Source of the DNA: Sphingopyxis sp. BSN-002
GTDB taxonomy: Bacteria; Pseudomonadota; Alphaproteobacteria; Sphingomonadales; Sphingomonadaceae
Length of the DNA stretch: 64,000 nucleotides
Reading direction: 5' to 3'
Assembly: GCF_022024275.1 (NCBI RefSeq)
Contig: NZ_CP091804.1
Coordinates: 2,560,501 to 2,624,500 of the forward strand
In this document: in pieces, positions 1-8,185 of the stretch
Numbering within the stretch: position 1 is the first letter of the stretch
How the letters are laid out: every line of letters starts with the position of its first letter
Program-made: the position numbers and the translations under genes
The notes under the pieces: generated by a model
The model's database searches: none
Seen by the model: only the letters and a program-made list of their open reading frames with translations
Told to the model about the DNA's origin: nothing

Positions 1-282
1 GGCCCTCAAGGTGACCTGCTGCGCTCGACCGATCCGCTGGTAAAGCGGATGCTTGGCGCGAAACGCATCCGGCCCGACGCGCTGCGCCTCGGGCTCGATA
101 TCGACCGCGACGGGCATGTCGTCGATGCGAAGGGTCAGCCGTCCGAACATATTCTCGCGATCGGGCCGATGACGCGCGGCGATCTGTGGGAGGTCGTCGC
201 GGTGCCCGATATCCGCATCCAGGTGAGCGCGCTCGCGCGGCGTCTCGTCAACGCGCACTGGACGGGTGGCGAGGGGCTCTAG
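1..282 (+). CDS. FAD/NAD(P)-binding protein, C-terminal fragment
   Basis: The frame is open from the first base, so the start lies outside the window; 93 residues and a TAG stop are present. The tail contains ILAIGPMTRGDLWEV followed by VPDIRIQ and an amphipathic end. This pattern is typical of the C-terminus of the COG4529/YdhS-like FAD/NAD(P)-binding proteins, where a final GP-TRG-WE segment closes the nucleotide-binding fold. Substrate and pathway cannot be told from this piece. The family assignment comes from motif recall on a short tail, so it is moderate. Confidence 0.6.
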   Translation, partial: GPQGDLLRSTDPLVKRMLGAKRIRPDALRLGLDIDRDGHVVDAKGQPSEHILAIGPMTRGDLWEVVAVPDIRIQVSALARRLVNAHWTGGEGL

Positions 283-484
283 CTCCCGCACCCGCAAAAT
301 TTCCTTCCCCTGCATCTACCGGCGGGGCTGATGCCGTCTAGTCGGTGATCGGCCGCTGCGCCGGTCCCGGCGGCGGCTCCGCGCGCATCCTCGACCCGTC
401 CCCCGTTTCGGGGCGACGATGCGCCTTGCCGGGAGTCGCCGCCTGTGGTTTCACCATGCCGTCCGGCATGAAGGGAGGAAGAAC

Positions 485-1084
485 ATGACCTATCTGCTTG
501 CCGCGACTGCAGCGGCCACCGCAGCCCCGGCGACGGCGCCTGCCACCGCCGTGACCGTTCCGGTTGCCGCCGGCCAGTCGATCAGCCCCGCCGACGTCGC
601 GGCCTATATCGATCCGCGCGACATCGCATCTTTCCTGCCGCCGCCGCCGCCGACTACCGAGCTGGTGGCGATCAGCGACAGCTTCTTCGGCCTGCTCGAA
701 AATATCACGATGGTCGCGCTGTTCGTGATCGGTTTCTTCCTGCTCGCGCGGCTGCTTCATGCGTGGATGCTGCACCGCTCGATCCGCCGCGCGCTCGAGG
801 CGAAGTCCGACGCCGCGCTGCCGCTGATCGACAAGCTCAACAAGCCCTACGAGCATCTGGGCGTCGGACCGCGCCAGGGCGATGCGCCCGGCGACGATCG
901 CAACGGGCTGGTGCTGATCGCGATCGGGCTGGCGATGGCGGGCTTCGGCCTGATCCAGGGTCATGAGCAGCTGGTCCGCCTTTCGGCGGGTGCCGCACTC
1001 TTCCCGGCCTTCGTCGGCGCCGCCTTGCTCTATCGCCGGCGCCTTGCGCGCGCCGCGGCTGCCGGGGAGCGTGGCGCTGCGTGA
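485..1084 (+). CDS. DUF6249-like membrane protein upstream of a sigma factor
   Basis: A protein of 199 residues. The chosen ATG has a strong GGGAGGA ribosome-binding site; an upstream in-frame start has no such site. After a short Ala/Pro/Thr-rich N-terminus there is one clear membrane helix (about residues 65-90, VALFVIGFFLLARLL), a charged cytoplasmic stretch rich in Arg/Lys, and a pair of weaker hydrophobic segments at the C-terminus (LVLIAIGLAMAGFGLI and AALFPAFVGAALL). This resembles the DUF6249 membrane proteins that sit beside ECF-type sigma genes in sphingomonads. The next gene overlaps its last 14 bases, so the two are translationally coupled. It may sense or anchor the sigma system, but this is inference. 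Confidence 0.7.
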   Translation: MTYLLAATAAATAAPATAPATAVTVPVAAGQSISPADVAAYIDPRDIASFLPPPPPTTELVAISDSFFGLLENITMVALFVIGFFLLARLLHAWMLHRSIRRALEAKSDAALPLIDKLNKPYEHLGVGPRQGDAPGDDRNGLVLIAIGLAMAGFGLIQGHEQLVRLSAGAALFPAFVGAALLYRRRLARAAAAGERGAA

Positions 1085-1604
1085 CCAGGAAGACCTGCTC
1101 CTCAACCAGCGCGTTGCCGGGGGAGACCGCGCCGCTTTCCAGCTCCTCGTGCTGCGGCACGAGGGGCGGCTGCGCGCCTTCCTGTCGCGCGTGGCGGGGA
1201 GCGAGGGTGACGATCTGGCACAGGAGGCCTTCGTCCGCGCCTGGCAACGCGCGGGCGACTATCGCGGACAGGGCAGCTATGCTGCCTGGCTCACCGGAAT
1301 CGGCTGGCGGTTGTTCCTCGACCAGCGGCGCACTGCACGGCGGCGCGAAGCGCTGGCCGCGAACGAAGACGTTCCGAAATCGACCGATCCGCGTTCTGCG
1401 AGCGACGCCGCTCTCGACGCCGAACGCCTCCTCGCCGCACTCACGCCGCAGGAACGCGCGGCGCTCACGCTGTGCTTCGGTCATGGCTGGTCGCACGGCG
1501 AAGCGGCGGAGATCATGGGTGTCCCGCTCGGGACGCTCAAGTCACTCGTCTTGCGCGGGCGCGCAAAGGCGCAGAAGATGATCGGCGAAGGAGGCGAGAC
1601 ATGA
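1071..1604 (+). CDS. ECF-type RNA polymerase sigma factor
   Basis: A protein of about 177 residues from a GTG start inside the end of the upstream gene. No ATG fits the expected N-terminus, and the first in-frame ATG (963) would add an unrelated Ser/Pro-rich extension. Region 2 is seen at about residues 15-80 (GDDLAQEAFVRAW, then YAAWLTGIGWRLFLDQRR). Region 4 is at about 120-170 (LTPQERAALTLCFGHGWSHGEAAEIM, split here by position, then GTLKSLVLRGR), the helix-turn-helix that reads the -35 element. It lacks region 3, as expected for ECF factors. The following small membrane protein overlaps its stop by ATGA and may act as its anti-sigma partner. Confidence 0.9.
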   Translation: MALRDQEDLLLNQRVAGGDRAAFQLLVLRHEGRLRAFLSRVAGSEGDDLAQEAFVRAWQRAGDYRGQGSYAAWLTGIGWRLFLDQRRTARRREALAANEDVPKSTDPRSASDAALDAERLLAALTPQERAALTLCFGHGWSHGEAAEIMGVPLGTLKSLVLRGRAKAQKMIGEGGET

Positions 1605-1924
1605 CGCAGTCCGACGACAATCTCGACGCGATGCTCGGCACGCTGCTTGCCCCAACCGTACGAGCGGGGGACCGCGCCTTCCTTGCCCGGGTCGAGCACC
1701 GGATCGATGCCGAGGCGGCGCTGGGGCGTGCCGAACGCCGCTTCTGGAAGAGCTTCGCCTTCGAGACGCTGGCGATCGGGGCGTTGCTCGCGGCGCTTTG
1801 GATGCTATCCTCGTCCGACCTGCTCGCGCCGCTCGCCGGATCGACGCAATGGGGCCTCGCACCCCCGCTTCTGCTGATCGTCGCACTGTGGTTTGCCGGA
1901 ACGCAAAGGCATCGGCAAACCTAG
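1601..1924 (+). CDS. Small membrane protein, possible anti-sigma partner
   Basis: A protein of 107 residues; ATG with a GGAGGCGAG site, overlapping the sigma-factor stop by four bases. The N-terminal half is soluble and charged (about residues 1-50, including FLARVEHRIDAEAALGRAERR). Two hydrophobic segments follow (about 52-70, FETLAIGALLAALWML, and 82-100, APPLLLIVALWFAG). The position directly after a sigma gene and the soluble-then-membrane layout suggest a membrane anti-sigma factor, but no zinc anti-sigma motif (HxxxCxxC) is present. The stop shares a CTAG palindrome with the convergent gene. Confidence 0.7.
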   Translation: MTQSDDNLDAMLGTLLAPTVRAGDRAFLARVEHRIDAEAALGRAERRFWKSFAFETLAIGALLAALWMLSSSDLLAPLAGSTQWGLAPPLLLIVALWFAGTQRHRQT

Positions 1925-2646
1925 ACGACGGGCGAGTCTTCGCCGTCGATGCCCTGATATTTGAGCTGGAGATAGCGCTCGCGCGTCGCGAGTTTGTCGA
2001 GTTCGCCCGCAGCCAGGCTACGCGCCGCGTCCCCGATCTCGCGTTCGAGCATCGTCAGCCCTCCGACGAGTGTCTCATCGGGCGTGCGACCGGCGTGGGC
2101 TTCCTTGCGGAGCCCTTCCGGAATGCGCTGATAGCCGGCGACCAGTTCGGGCAGGTCCTCGCCGACGAGCTTACGAATATTGGATGCCGCGGGGCTCGAT
2201 GCGTCGAGCGTCTGGAGCTGCGGCGCGAGCAGGTCGAGTTGCACACCGATGCCGTCGACGAGCTGGCGCGCGGGCGCGGGAAGCGCCGGGCGCTGGGCCT
2301 CGAGCCAGATTTCGGTGCGCCCTGCGAGTTGCTTCAAATCGGCCTTGGGCAGGTCGGCCTGGCGCGGCTCGGGAAAGGGCGAGCGGCCGAAGAGCACCGC
2401 GACGCCGATCAGCAGCACGAACAGCGCGAGCAGCCCGATGAAGCCGAGCGGCTTGATCAGCGCGCCGAACAGTGCGGCGCCGATCAGCACGATGCCGCCC
2501 GCGATCAGCATGCGGCCGAGCTTCTTGTAGAGATGCTGGCGGCGCAGCGCGATGCTCTTGGTGCCGATCGGACGCCGCCGCTCGCGCGATCGCTCGATCG
2601 CCGAGGCGGCCGACAGCCGGACCTTGTCGACTTCGCTCATGCTCAT
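1921..2646 (-). CDS. XpaC-like membrane protein (5-bromo-4-chloroindolyl phosphate hydrolysis family)
   Basis: A protein of 241 residues with a basic N-terminus, two closely spaced membrane helices at about residues 45-85 (MLIAGGIVLIGAALFGALI, then FIGLLALFVLLIGVAVLF) and a helical C-terminal domain predicted to be cytoplasmic. The layout and its place three bases after telA match the XpaC family (PF10112), which is commonly paired with TelA. The molecular role of XpaC proteins is not established. A second in-frame ATG six bases downstream is an alternative start. The stop codon overlaps the convergent gene through CTAG. Confidence 0.65.
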   Translation of the reverse strand: MSMSEVDKVRLSAASAIERSRERRRPIGTKSIALRRQHLYKKLGRMLIAGGIVLIGAALFGALIKPLGFIGLLALFVLLIGVAVLFGRSPFPEPRQADLPKADLKQLAGRTEIWLEAQRPALPAPARQLVDGIGVQLDLLAPQLQTLDASSPAASNIRKLVGEDLPELVAGYQRIPEGLRKEAHAGRTPDETLVGGLTMLEREIGDAARSLAAGELDKLATRERYLQLKYQGIDGEDSPVV

Positions 2647-2649
2647 GCC

Positions 2650-3861
2650 TCAGCCTTCGAGCGCGGCGAGCGGGCTGTCGGCGCCGCCGACGCTCGCCTG
2701 CGCCTGGCTCGCACCCTCGGCGCGGGCGATATAGCCCTTCGACTTGGCGACCTCGCCCTCGAGCGAGGTGACGGTCGTCTTCATCGTGTCGAGCGCCTTC
2801 AGCTTGAAGGTATCGATCGCATCCATCGTGTCGTAGATATTCTGGAACGCGCGGCTCAGCGTCTCCATCGGGATCGTGCTCGATGCCGCCTGCTCATGAA
2901 TGCGCGCGGTGTTGTCCTTCAGCATCTTCGACGTGCCGTCGATGATATTCGCGGTCGTGGTGTTGAGCGCGGTGATCTGTTCGAGCACCAGCTTCTGGTT
3001 CGTCATCGCCTGCGCGACGGTGATCGCGGTTTTGAGCGCGCCGACGGTGGTGGTCGAGGCGCGGTCGACGCCCTTCACCAGCTCGACATTATTCTTCTTG
3101 ACGAGATCGAGTGCGAGATAGCCCTGCACGGTCACCGCCATTTGCGTCAGCAGGTCCTGCGTCCGCTGACGGGCATAGAAGAGCGCATTTTCGCGGATGA
3201 TCTTCGCTTTCGCCGGATCGGTGCCGTCGAGTTCGGTCGCTTTTGCCTCGAGCCGGGCGTCGAGCGTATTCGAGATGTGGATCATCTGCTCGAGCTTGCC
3301 CATCGATTCCCACATCTTGCGGCGCTCGACGTCGATGGCGGCATTGTCCATCAGCAGCTCGTCCTTGCCGTTGGCAAGCGCGGTCAGGATGCCGCCGATA
3401 TGCGTCTGGGCGCTGCGATACTGCGCGAAGTAATTGTTGATCTTGCTGCCGAAGACCTTGTCGAGGAAGCCGCGCTTGCTGAGCAGCTTGCCGTTCGCCG
3501 ACGGGTCGAGTCGCTCGACGGTCGTGCGCAGTTCGATCAGGCTCTGGCCGATGTCGGTGTCGCGGTCCATCGCGCGGATCGGGCGGTCGAGGAAACGGTT
3601 CGAATGGCTCGCCGCCTCCAGCATCTCCTTGCGGCCCATATTGGTGATCTGATCGACCCGCTTGCCGAATTCGGGCGAATTCTCGTCCTGTGCAACCAGG
3701 TCGTCGATAAAGCTGTCGACGCGTTCCTCGAGCTTCGATTTCTGGTCGGTCGACAGCGGTACCAGCCCCGCGGCCTTTTCGGGGGCCACGATGGGGACGG
3801 GATCGGGCGGCGTCAGCGTCAGTCCTTCGGTAGCGGTGGCCGTCACGGTCTCTTCGCTCAT
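2650..3861 (-). CDS. TelA/KlaA family toxic anion resistance protein
   Basis: A protein of 403 residues. The longest frame starts seven codons earlier, but that ATG lies inside the ribosome-binding site (GGAAGGAAATGG) of the chosen ATG, whose product begins MSEETV. The protein is almost entirely alpha-helical with long charged heptad-like stretches, as in TelA (PF05816). Characteristic segments are FGKRVDQITNMGRKEM, then a central region with LTQMAVTVQGYLALDLVKKN and the conserved VGALKTAITVAQAMTNQKLV. Known TelA proteins are linked to tellurite and other envelope stress tolerance, but the mechanism is unclear. It leads a two-gene operon with the xpaC-like gene. Confidence 0.88.
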   Translation of the reverse strand: MSEETVTATATEGLTLTPPDPVPIVAPEKAAGLVPLSTDQKSKLEERVDSFIDDLVAQDENSPEFGKRVDQITNMGRKEMLEAASHSNRFLDRPIRAMDRDTDIGQSLIELRTTVERLDPSANGKLLSKRGFLDKVFGSKINNYFAQYRSAQTHIGGILTALANGKDELLMDNAAIDVERRKMWESMGKLEQMIHISNTLDARLEAKATELDGTDPAKAKIIRENALFYARQRTQDLLTQMAVTVQGYLALDLVKKNNVELVKGVDRASTTTVGALKTAITVAQAMTNQKLVLEQITALNTTTANIIDGTSKMLKDNTARIHEQAASSTIPMETLSRAFQNIYDTMDAIDTFKLKALDTMKTTVTSLEGEVAKSKGYIARAEGASQAQASVGGADSPLAALEG

Positions 3862-3924
3862 TCCATTTCCTTCCAACCCCAATGCCGCTGCCTATATGGC
3901 ACGCGACCCTGTATTATTCAAGCA

Positions 3925-4884
3925 CTACACCCCTGCGCGGCGCGCAAGTCCCGGCGCGATCCATGCCGAGAGGATCAGCTGCGCCATATGATAGACGAGG
4001 ATCGGGACCAGCACCATGCCGGCGGTCGCGGGCGGAAACAGCGTTGCGGCGAGCGGTGCGCCGACCGCGATGCTCTTTTGCGCGCCCGAAAAGAGCAGGG
4101 TGATCCGGTCGGGCCGCGCGAGCTTCAGCAGTCCGCCGAACACCCAGGCGCCGCCGAAGGATAGCGCCAGCAACATCGCGACCGCGGCGAAGACGATGCC
4201 GATCTCGCGCCCGTCGAGCAGGCCCCAGATGCCCGCGACGACCGCGGCCGAGAAAGCGACATAGACTGCGATCGCGATCGCGGTGCGATCCATCAAGGTC
4301 GCGAGGCCGCGGTTCGCGAGCACCCACGGACGAAGCCAGCGCTGGACGAGCTGGCCGGCGATAAAGGGCAGGAGCAGGATCGAGACGATGCGCAGCACCG
4401 CCTCGCCATGAATCTCGCCTTCGGCGCCCGCGAGCGCGGCGAACAGCAGCGGCGATGCGGCAACGCCGATGAGGTTGAGCAGCGCGGCCGCGACGACGCT
4501 CGCCGCGACATTGCCCCCCGCGAGGCTGCTCGCGGCGGTCGCCGATTGGACCGTCGACGGCAGGATTCCGAGAAACAGGAAGCCCAGGGCAAGCGTGGCA
4601 GGCAGGAACGGCACCGTCGCGAACTGCGCGCCGAGCCCCAGCAGCGCCATGACGCCGAAACAGAAAGCGAGCGCGCTGCCCTGCAGCTTCCAGTTGCGGA
4701 TGCCGTGAAGCACCTCGTCGCGCGGCAACCGGACGCCGTTCAGGAAGAACAGAAAGATGATCGCTGCGGTCGAGACACCCTGGGCGATCGGCACCGCGGC
4801 GCCGCGGACGGGCAGCAGGCTCGCAAGCAGGATCGTTGCGAGCAGCACGGGAACGAAACGGTCGGGAAAGACGCGCGAAAACAT
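3925..4884 (-). CDS. Bile acid:sodium symporter family protein (SBF-like)
   Basis: A protein of 319 residues from the chosen ATG (MFSRVFPDRFVP). A longer form would begin at 4950, but that start overlaps the ATG of the divergent gene, so it is less likely. About nine to ten hydrophobic helices fill the protein, with ILPSTVQSATAASSLAGGN in the middle, the signature of the SBF-like/PF13593 and Acr3-type fold where substrate and sodium bind. Substrate is unknown; relatives move bile acids, pantoate or small organic anions. No strong ribosome-binding site is seen before either start. Confidence 0.82.
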   Translation of the reverse strand: MFSRVFPDRFVPVLLATILLASLLPVRGAAVPIAQGVSTAAIIFLFFLNGVRLPRDEVLHGIRNWKLQGSALAFCFGVMALLGLGAQFATVPFLPATLALGFLFLGILPSTVQSATAASSLAGGNVAASVVAAALLNLIGVAASPLLFAALAGAEGEIHGEAVLRIVSILLLPFIAGQLVQRWLRPWVLANRGLATLMDRTAIAIAVYVAFSAAVVAGIWGLLDGREIGIVFAAVAMLLALSFGGAWVFGGLLKLARPDRITLLFSGAQKSIAVGAPLAATLFPPATAGMVLVPILVYHMAQLILSAWIAPGLARRAGV

Positions 4885-4948
4885 GGCTGCGAGCGATGGC
4901 CGCGCGGCCTCCACTTGGCAAGGCCACGCGAGACGATAGAGAGACGCC

Positions 4949-5602
4949 ATGGCCAATATCCTGATCCTCGCCGCCCTGCCCGAAGAGGGCGATGCGCTGT
5001 TTCCCGGCCGGGGCGAGCGTGGAGGCGGCTCGTTTGCGGCGCGTAGACTGACGACCGACGGGCATGCGCTCAGCATCGCGATCTGCGGGCTCGGCAAGGT
5101 CAACGCTGCGCTCTGTGCCGGAATGCTCGGCGGCGATACCGATATGCTGATGATGAGCGGCACCTGCGGATCGCTCGGCGCTGCACCCGGCGCATACTGG
5201 CTCGCCGAGGCGGTGCAGCATGATTATGGCGCCAACGAACCGGGGCTGTTCCGCCGCTACCGCGCGGGCGAATGGCCGATCGGCGAGGCGGGCGAGGCGC
5301 ATTTTGCCGCGATGGCCGATCCCGGACTCGGGCTGCCGCACGCGCGGATCGCGAGCGGTGATAGCTTCGTTGCCTGCCCCCAGGCCGCGGCCGATCTTGC
5401 CGATACGCTCGGCGCGACTCTCGTCGACATGGAGGTCGCAGCCGTTGCGCAGGTTGCGACGCGACTGGGCAAGCCATGGGCGGCGATCAAGGCGGTCACC
5501 GACGAGGCGAACGGCGAAAGCGCGGGCGATTTCCACGCCAATCTGGTCCGCGCCGCGCGGCTGGCCGCGCAGGAAGTCGAACGGCTGGTCGCCGCGATCT
5601 GA
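4949..5602 (+). CDS. Nucleosidase, phosphorylase superfamily (MTA/SAH nucleosidase-like)
   Basis: A protein of 217 residues of the PNP/UDP phosphorylase fold. It begins ILILAALPEEGDAL, contains the glycine-rich phosphate-binding-type segment MMSGTCGSLG at about residue 70, the VDMEVAAVAQVA purine-ribose motif at about 152-163 (catalytic-type Glu in ME), and KAVTDEANGES near the C-terminus with the general-acid Asp. This matches 5'-methylthioadenosine/S-adenosylhomocysteine nucleosidases, which free adenine for salvage. Sequence divergence leaves open another nucleoside or futalosine substrate. It is divergent from the symporter gene. Confidence 0.8.
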   Translation: MANILILAALPEEGDALFPGRGERGGGSFAARRLTTDGHALSIAICGLGKVNAALCAGMLGGDTDMLMMSGTCGSLGAAPGAYWLAEAVQHDYGANEPGLFRRYRAGEWPIGEAGEAHFAAMADPGLGLPHARIASGDSFVACPQAAADLADTLGATLVDMEVAAVAQVATRLGKPWAAIKAVTDEANGESAGDFHANLVRAARLAAQEVERLVAAI

Positions 5603-5666
5603 CCGTTCCGCATGCAGCCGGCTTGTGCTAGTCTCCTCGCCTGTTTCGGCCATGGGAGAGGTCGTT

Positions 5667-6593
5667 ATGCGGTACAAATCTTCGCTTGCCCTTGTTGCTG
5701 CCTGCGCGGTGTTCGCCACGCCGCTGGCCTTTGCCGCAGGAAGCGGCGGTGGGGGCACCGGATCGATACCGAGCCAGAGTGCGCCGTCCTACGACCCCAC
5801 GGTCGATTACAAGAAGGGTGCCGACGCCTTTGCTTCGGGCCAGTATGACGAGGCGGCGAAGGCCTTCAAAAAGGTCGTTTCGGCCGTTCCGAAAAACCCG
5901 CAGGCCAATTATCTGCTCGGCGCGAGCTTCATGGCGCAGGGCGATTTCGCCAAGGCGCTGAAGCCGCTCGAAGCCGCCGTGCGCTATGACGAAAAGATGG
6001 TCGACGCGCGCCGCGACCTCGGCATCACGCAGGCGAAACTCGGCAAGACCGAGAAGGCGACCGAGCAGTTGGGGGCGCTGAAGGCGATGCAGGAAGCGTG
6101 CGGCGGCATCTGCGCCAACAAGGACAAGATCGCCGACGGGATCGCGAAGATCGAGGCGGCGATTGCGGCGGGCCCGCAGGCACAGAGCGCGGTCGAGCCC
6201 GAGGTGCGGCTGGCGGCGGCGGGATCGCTCGACGCGACTTATGTTGCCGCGGTGTCGCTGATCAACGAGCATCGCTACGAGGCCGCAATCGCGAAGCTCG
6301 ATGATGCGCTTTGGGCGGCGGGGCCGCATCCCGACGTGCTCACCTATCTCGGCTTCGCGAACCGCAAGCTGAAACGCTACGATGTCGCTGAAGCCTATTA
6401 CCGGAGCGCGCTCGACATCGCGCCGACGCATCGCGGAGCGCTCGAATATTATGGCGAGCTGAAGCTTGAGCGCGGCGACGTCGCCGGCGCGCGGGCGAAT
6501 CTCGCGAAGCTGGAGGGCATCTGCGGCTTCGGCTGTCACGAGGTCGACGAGCTGCGCCGCTGGATCGCGGAGGGGCGGTCATCCGTCAGCTGA
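5667..6593 (+). CDS. Exported tetratricopeptide-repeat protein
   Basis: A protein of 308 residues; ATG with GGAGAG 6 bases upstream. A signal peptide is visible (MRYKSSLALVAACAVF to AFA, cleavage after about residue 24), then a Gly/Ser linker. TPR-like helical pairs follow at about 50-130 (GADAFASGQYDEAAKAFKKV, then ANYLLGASFMAQGDFAKAL) and again at about 215-300 (YLGFANRKLKRYDVAEAYY). Cys pairs occur at about residues 150-154 (CGGIC) and near the end (CGFGC). It is likely a periplasmic scaffold. The next gene starts inside its last codons, so the two are coupled. Confidence 0.85.
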   Translation: MRYKSSLALVAACAVFATPLAFAAGSGGGGTGSIPSQSAPSYDPTVDYKKGADAFASGQYDEAAKAFKKVVSAVPKNPQANYLLGASFMAQGDFAKALKPLEAAVRYDEKMVDARRDLGITQAKLGKTEKATEQLGALKAMQEACGGICANKDKIADGIAKIEAAIAAGPQAQSAVEPEVRLAAAGSLDATYVAAVSLINEHRYEAAIAKLDDALWAAGPHPDVLTYLGFANRKLKRYDVAEAYYRSALDIAPTHRGALEYYGELKLERGDVAGARANLAKLEGICGFGCHEVDELRRWIAEGRSSVS

Positions 6594-7468
6594 TCGCGCT
6601 CGCCGCGCTGATCCTCTGCCTCGGTGCGACGCGCGCCGGGCCACCGGCGTTCGAACAATTGCGCTGGACCGAGCCGGGCGCCGAATATGCGCTCTTGTTG
6701 GAGCAGCCATCGGCGTGTTTGGCGTCCGAAGATCCGCTCGTTAGCAGCGGCCGGGCGCTCTTCGGGACGCCTACGCTGCTTGGCGGCCAGGCCGCGAAGG
6801 CCGGGCTCAGCTGCGAAAGCTGCCACATCAACGGGCGCGGCAATCCGCATTTCCTTCTCTCGGGGGTTTCAGCGGGGCCCGGAACTGCCGACGTCACCAA
6901 CAGCTTCTTCAGCGCGGCGCGCGGCAACGGACGTTTCGATCCGGTCGCGATCCCCGACCTTGCGGGGCCCGGCAAGGTTTCGCGGGATGCGCAGGCCAAG
7001 GCGCTCGAACCCTTCATCCGCAATCTGGTCGTGGAGGAATTCGGGGGCGAGGAGCCGACTCCTGCGGTGCTCGACGCGCTGGCGGCCTATGTCCGCGCGA
7101 TCGGTCGCTGCGATCCTGACACGCAGCGCGGGCGAAACGTCGGCGACCAGTTGCGCTCTATCGACGATGCTATGACGGGTGCAGCGCTGATGACGGAGCG
7201 CGGCGACCGGGCGGGCGTGCGTCTGTCGATCGCAGCGATGCGGCACCAACTCGGCCTGATCGCAGAGCGTTATACCGAGCGTCGCGCCGATCTGCTCTCG
7301 GCCTCGCGTGCCTTGCAGATGATCGGCGAGCGCGACACGGCCGGCTTGCCCGTGCTCCTGCGCTGGAAGGACGATTTCGACAAAGGACTGGCGCAGGGGT
7401 TGCGCCGCGACGAGGGCCGGTCGTTATACGATAGGGCGCGTCTTCAACGGGCGCTTGCACGGCAATGA
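6581..7468 (+). CDS. Exported single-haem cytochrome c-like protein with apparent ATC start
   Basis: About 295 residues. The mature part has one haem-binding CESCH motif, then HFLLSGVSAG and a conserved AFEPF-like run (KALEPFIRNLVVEEFGG) reminiscent of the second domain of di-haem cytochrome c peroxidases/MauG, but only one CxxCH is present. The only ordinary start codon (TTG at 6659) would remove the export signal. The same frame upstream encodes a good signal peptide (IRQLIALAALILCLGATRA) that begins at ATC 6581, five bases after GGAGGGG. I take ATC as the likely start; a base difference from ATG is an alternative. Confidence 0.7.
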   Translation: MRQLIALAALILCLGATRAGPPAFEQLRWTEPGAEYALLLEQPSACLASEDPLVSSGRALFGTPTLLGGQAAKAGLSCESCHINGRGNPHFLLSGVSAGPGTADVTNSFFSAARGNGRFDPVAIPDLAGPGKVSRDAQAKALEPFIRNLVVEEFGGEEPTPAVLDALAAYVRAIGRCDPDTQRGRNVGDQLRSIDDAMTGAALMTERGDRAGVRLSIAAMRHQLGLIAERYTERRADLLSASRALQMIGERDTAGLPVLLRWKDDFDKGLAQGLRRDEGRSLYDRARLQRALARQ

Positions 7469-8076
7469 GGCGCTGGCTTTCCGTCGGCTTGCTGGCGCTG
7501 GCGCTGACTATCCTGCTGGCGACGCCGATCCGCCACAGCTTTCGCGTCACCGATGAAGATATGTTCGCGGGCTGGCGTGCCGGAAGGGCCGCGGGCGACG
7601 TTGCCGCCATCGAAGCCTATCTCGCGCGTGAAGGCGTCGGCGATGTCCTGCCGCTCGCCGACATATTGCGAAGCGACGCCCGCTGGCGGCGTTGTCCGAA
7701 GCTTCAACCCTTCGCGGTTCCGCCGCGATCGATGTGGCCCGCGATGGTGCCGACGCTGCGCTATATCCGCGACGAGGTGGTGCCCGCGGTGGGGCCGGTG
7801 CGCATCGTCTCGGGCTATCGCGACCCTGTCGCGAACAGCTGCTTCAGGGGCGCCAGGGCGAGCAAGCATCTCGATTTCGCAGCGCTCGACCTGATGCCCG
7901 AAGGCCAGCTCGATCGTGCCGGGCTGATCGCCAGGCTTTGCCCCCTTCATGCACGCTCCGGCGCTGCGAACCGCGTCGGGCTCGGCATTTATGTCGCGAC
8001 GCGCTTTCATATCGACACCGCGGGGTTCCGGCGTTGGGGCGGGGATTATCACGCTGCCTCGTCGCCCTGCCCCTGA
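7465..8076 (+). CDS. Peptidase M15-like protein (D-Ala-D-Ala carboxypeptidase-like)
   Basis: A protein of 203 residues whose ATG overlaps the previous stop (ATGA). It has one N-terminal membrane anchor or signal (SVGLLALALTILLATPI). The zinc-peptidase M15A signature is complete: SGYRDPVAN, then SKHLDFAALDL (first His and Asp ligands) and TRFHIDTAGF (third His ligand). Relatives cut peptidoglycan peptides in the periplasm. It closes the TPR / haem protein / peptidase operon, which suggests an envelope function. An anchored form is likely because no clear cleavage site follows the helix. Confidence 0.85.
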   Translation: MRRWLSVGLLALALTILLATPIRHSFRVTDEDMFAGWRAGRAAGDVAAIEAYLAREGVGDVLPLADILRSDARWRRCPKLQPFAVPPRSMWPAMVPTLRYIRDEVVPAVGPVRIVSGYRDPVANSCFRGARASKHLDFAALDLMPEGQLDRAGLIARLCPLHARSGAANRVGLGIYVATRFHIDTAGFRRWGGDYHAASSPCP

Positions 8077-8185
8077 TGCGGATTCGGCAACGGGCAATCA
8101 TGTTGCGCCGCAGCACCACTTCTGTTAGGGGCGCGGCGTTTCGCGGCGCCTTGGGCGCTGCCCTCTCCATAAGGCCTATTTGAGC

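Noticed and set aside
3600..3625. GGTTCGAAT resembling a tRNA T-loop
   Set aside because: It lies inside telA coding sequence and no cloverleaf can be drawn around it.
1798..4164. Long plus-strand frame over the xpaC-like, telA and symporter genes
   Set aside because: Crosses three genes on the other strand and shows no domain; an artefact of high GC.
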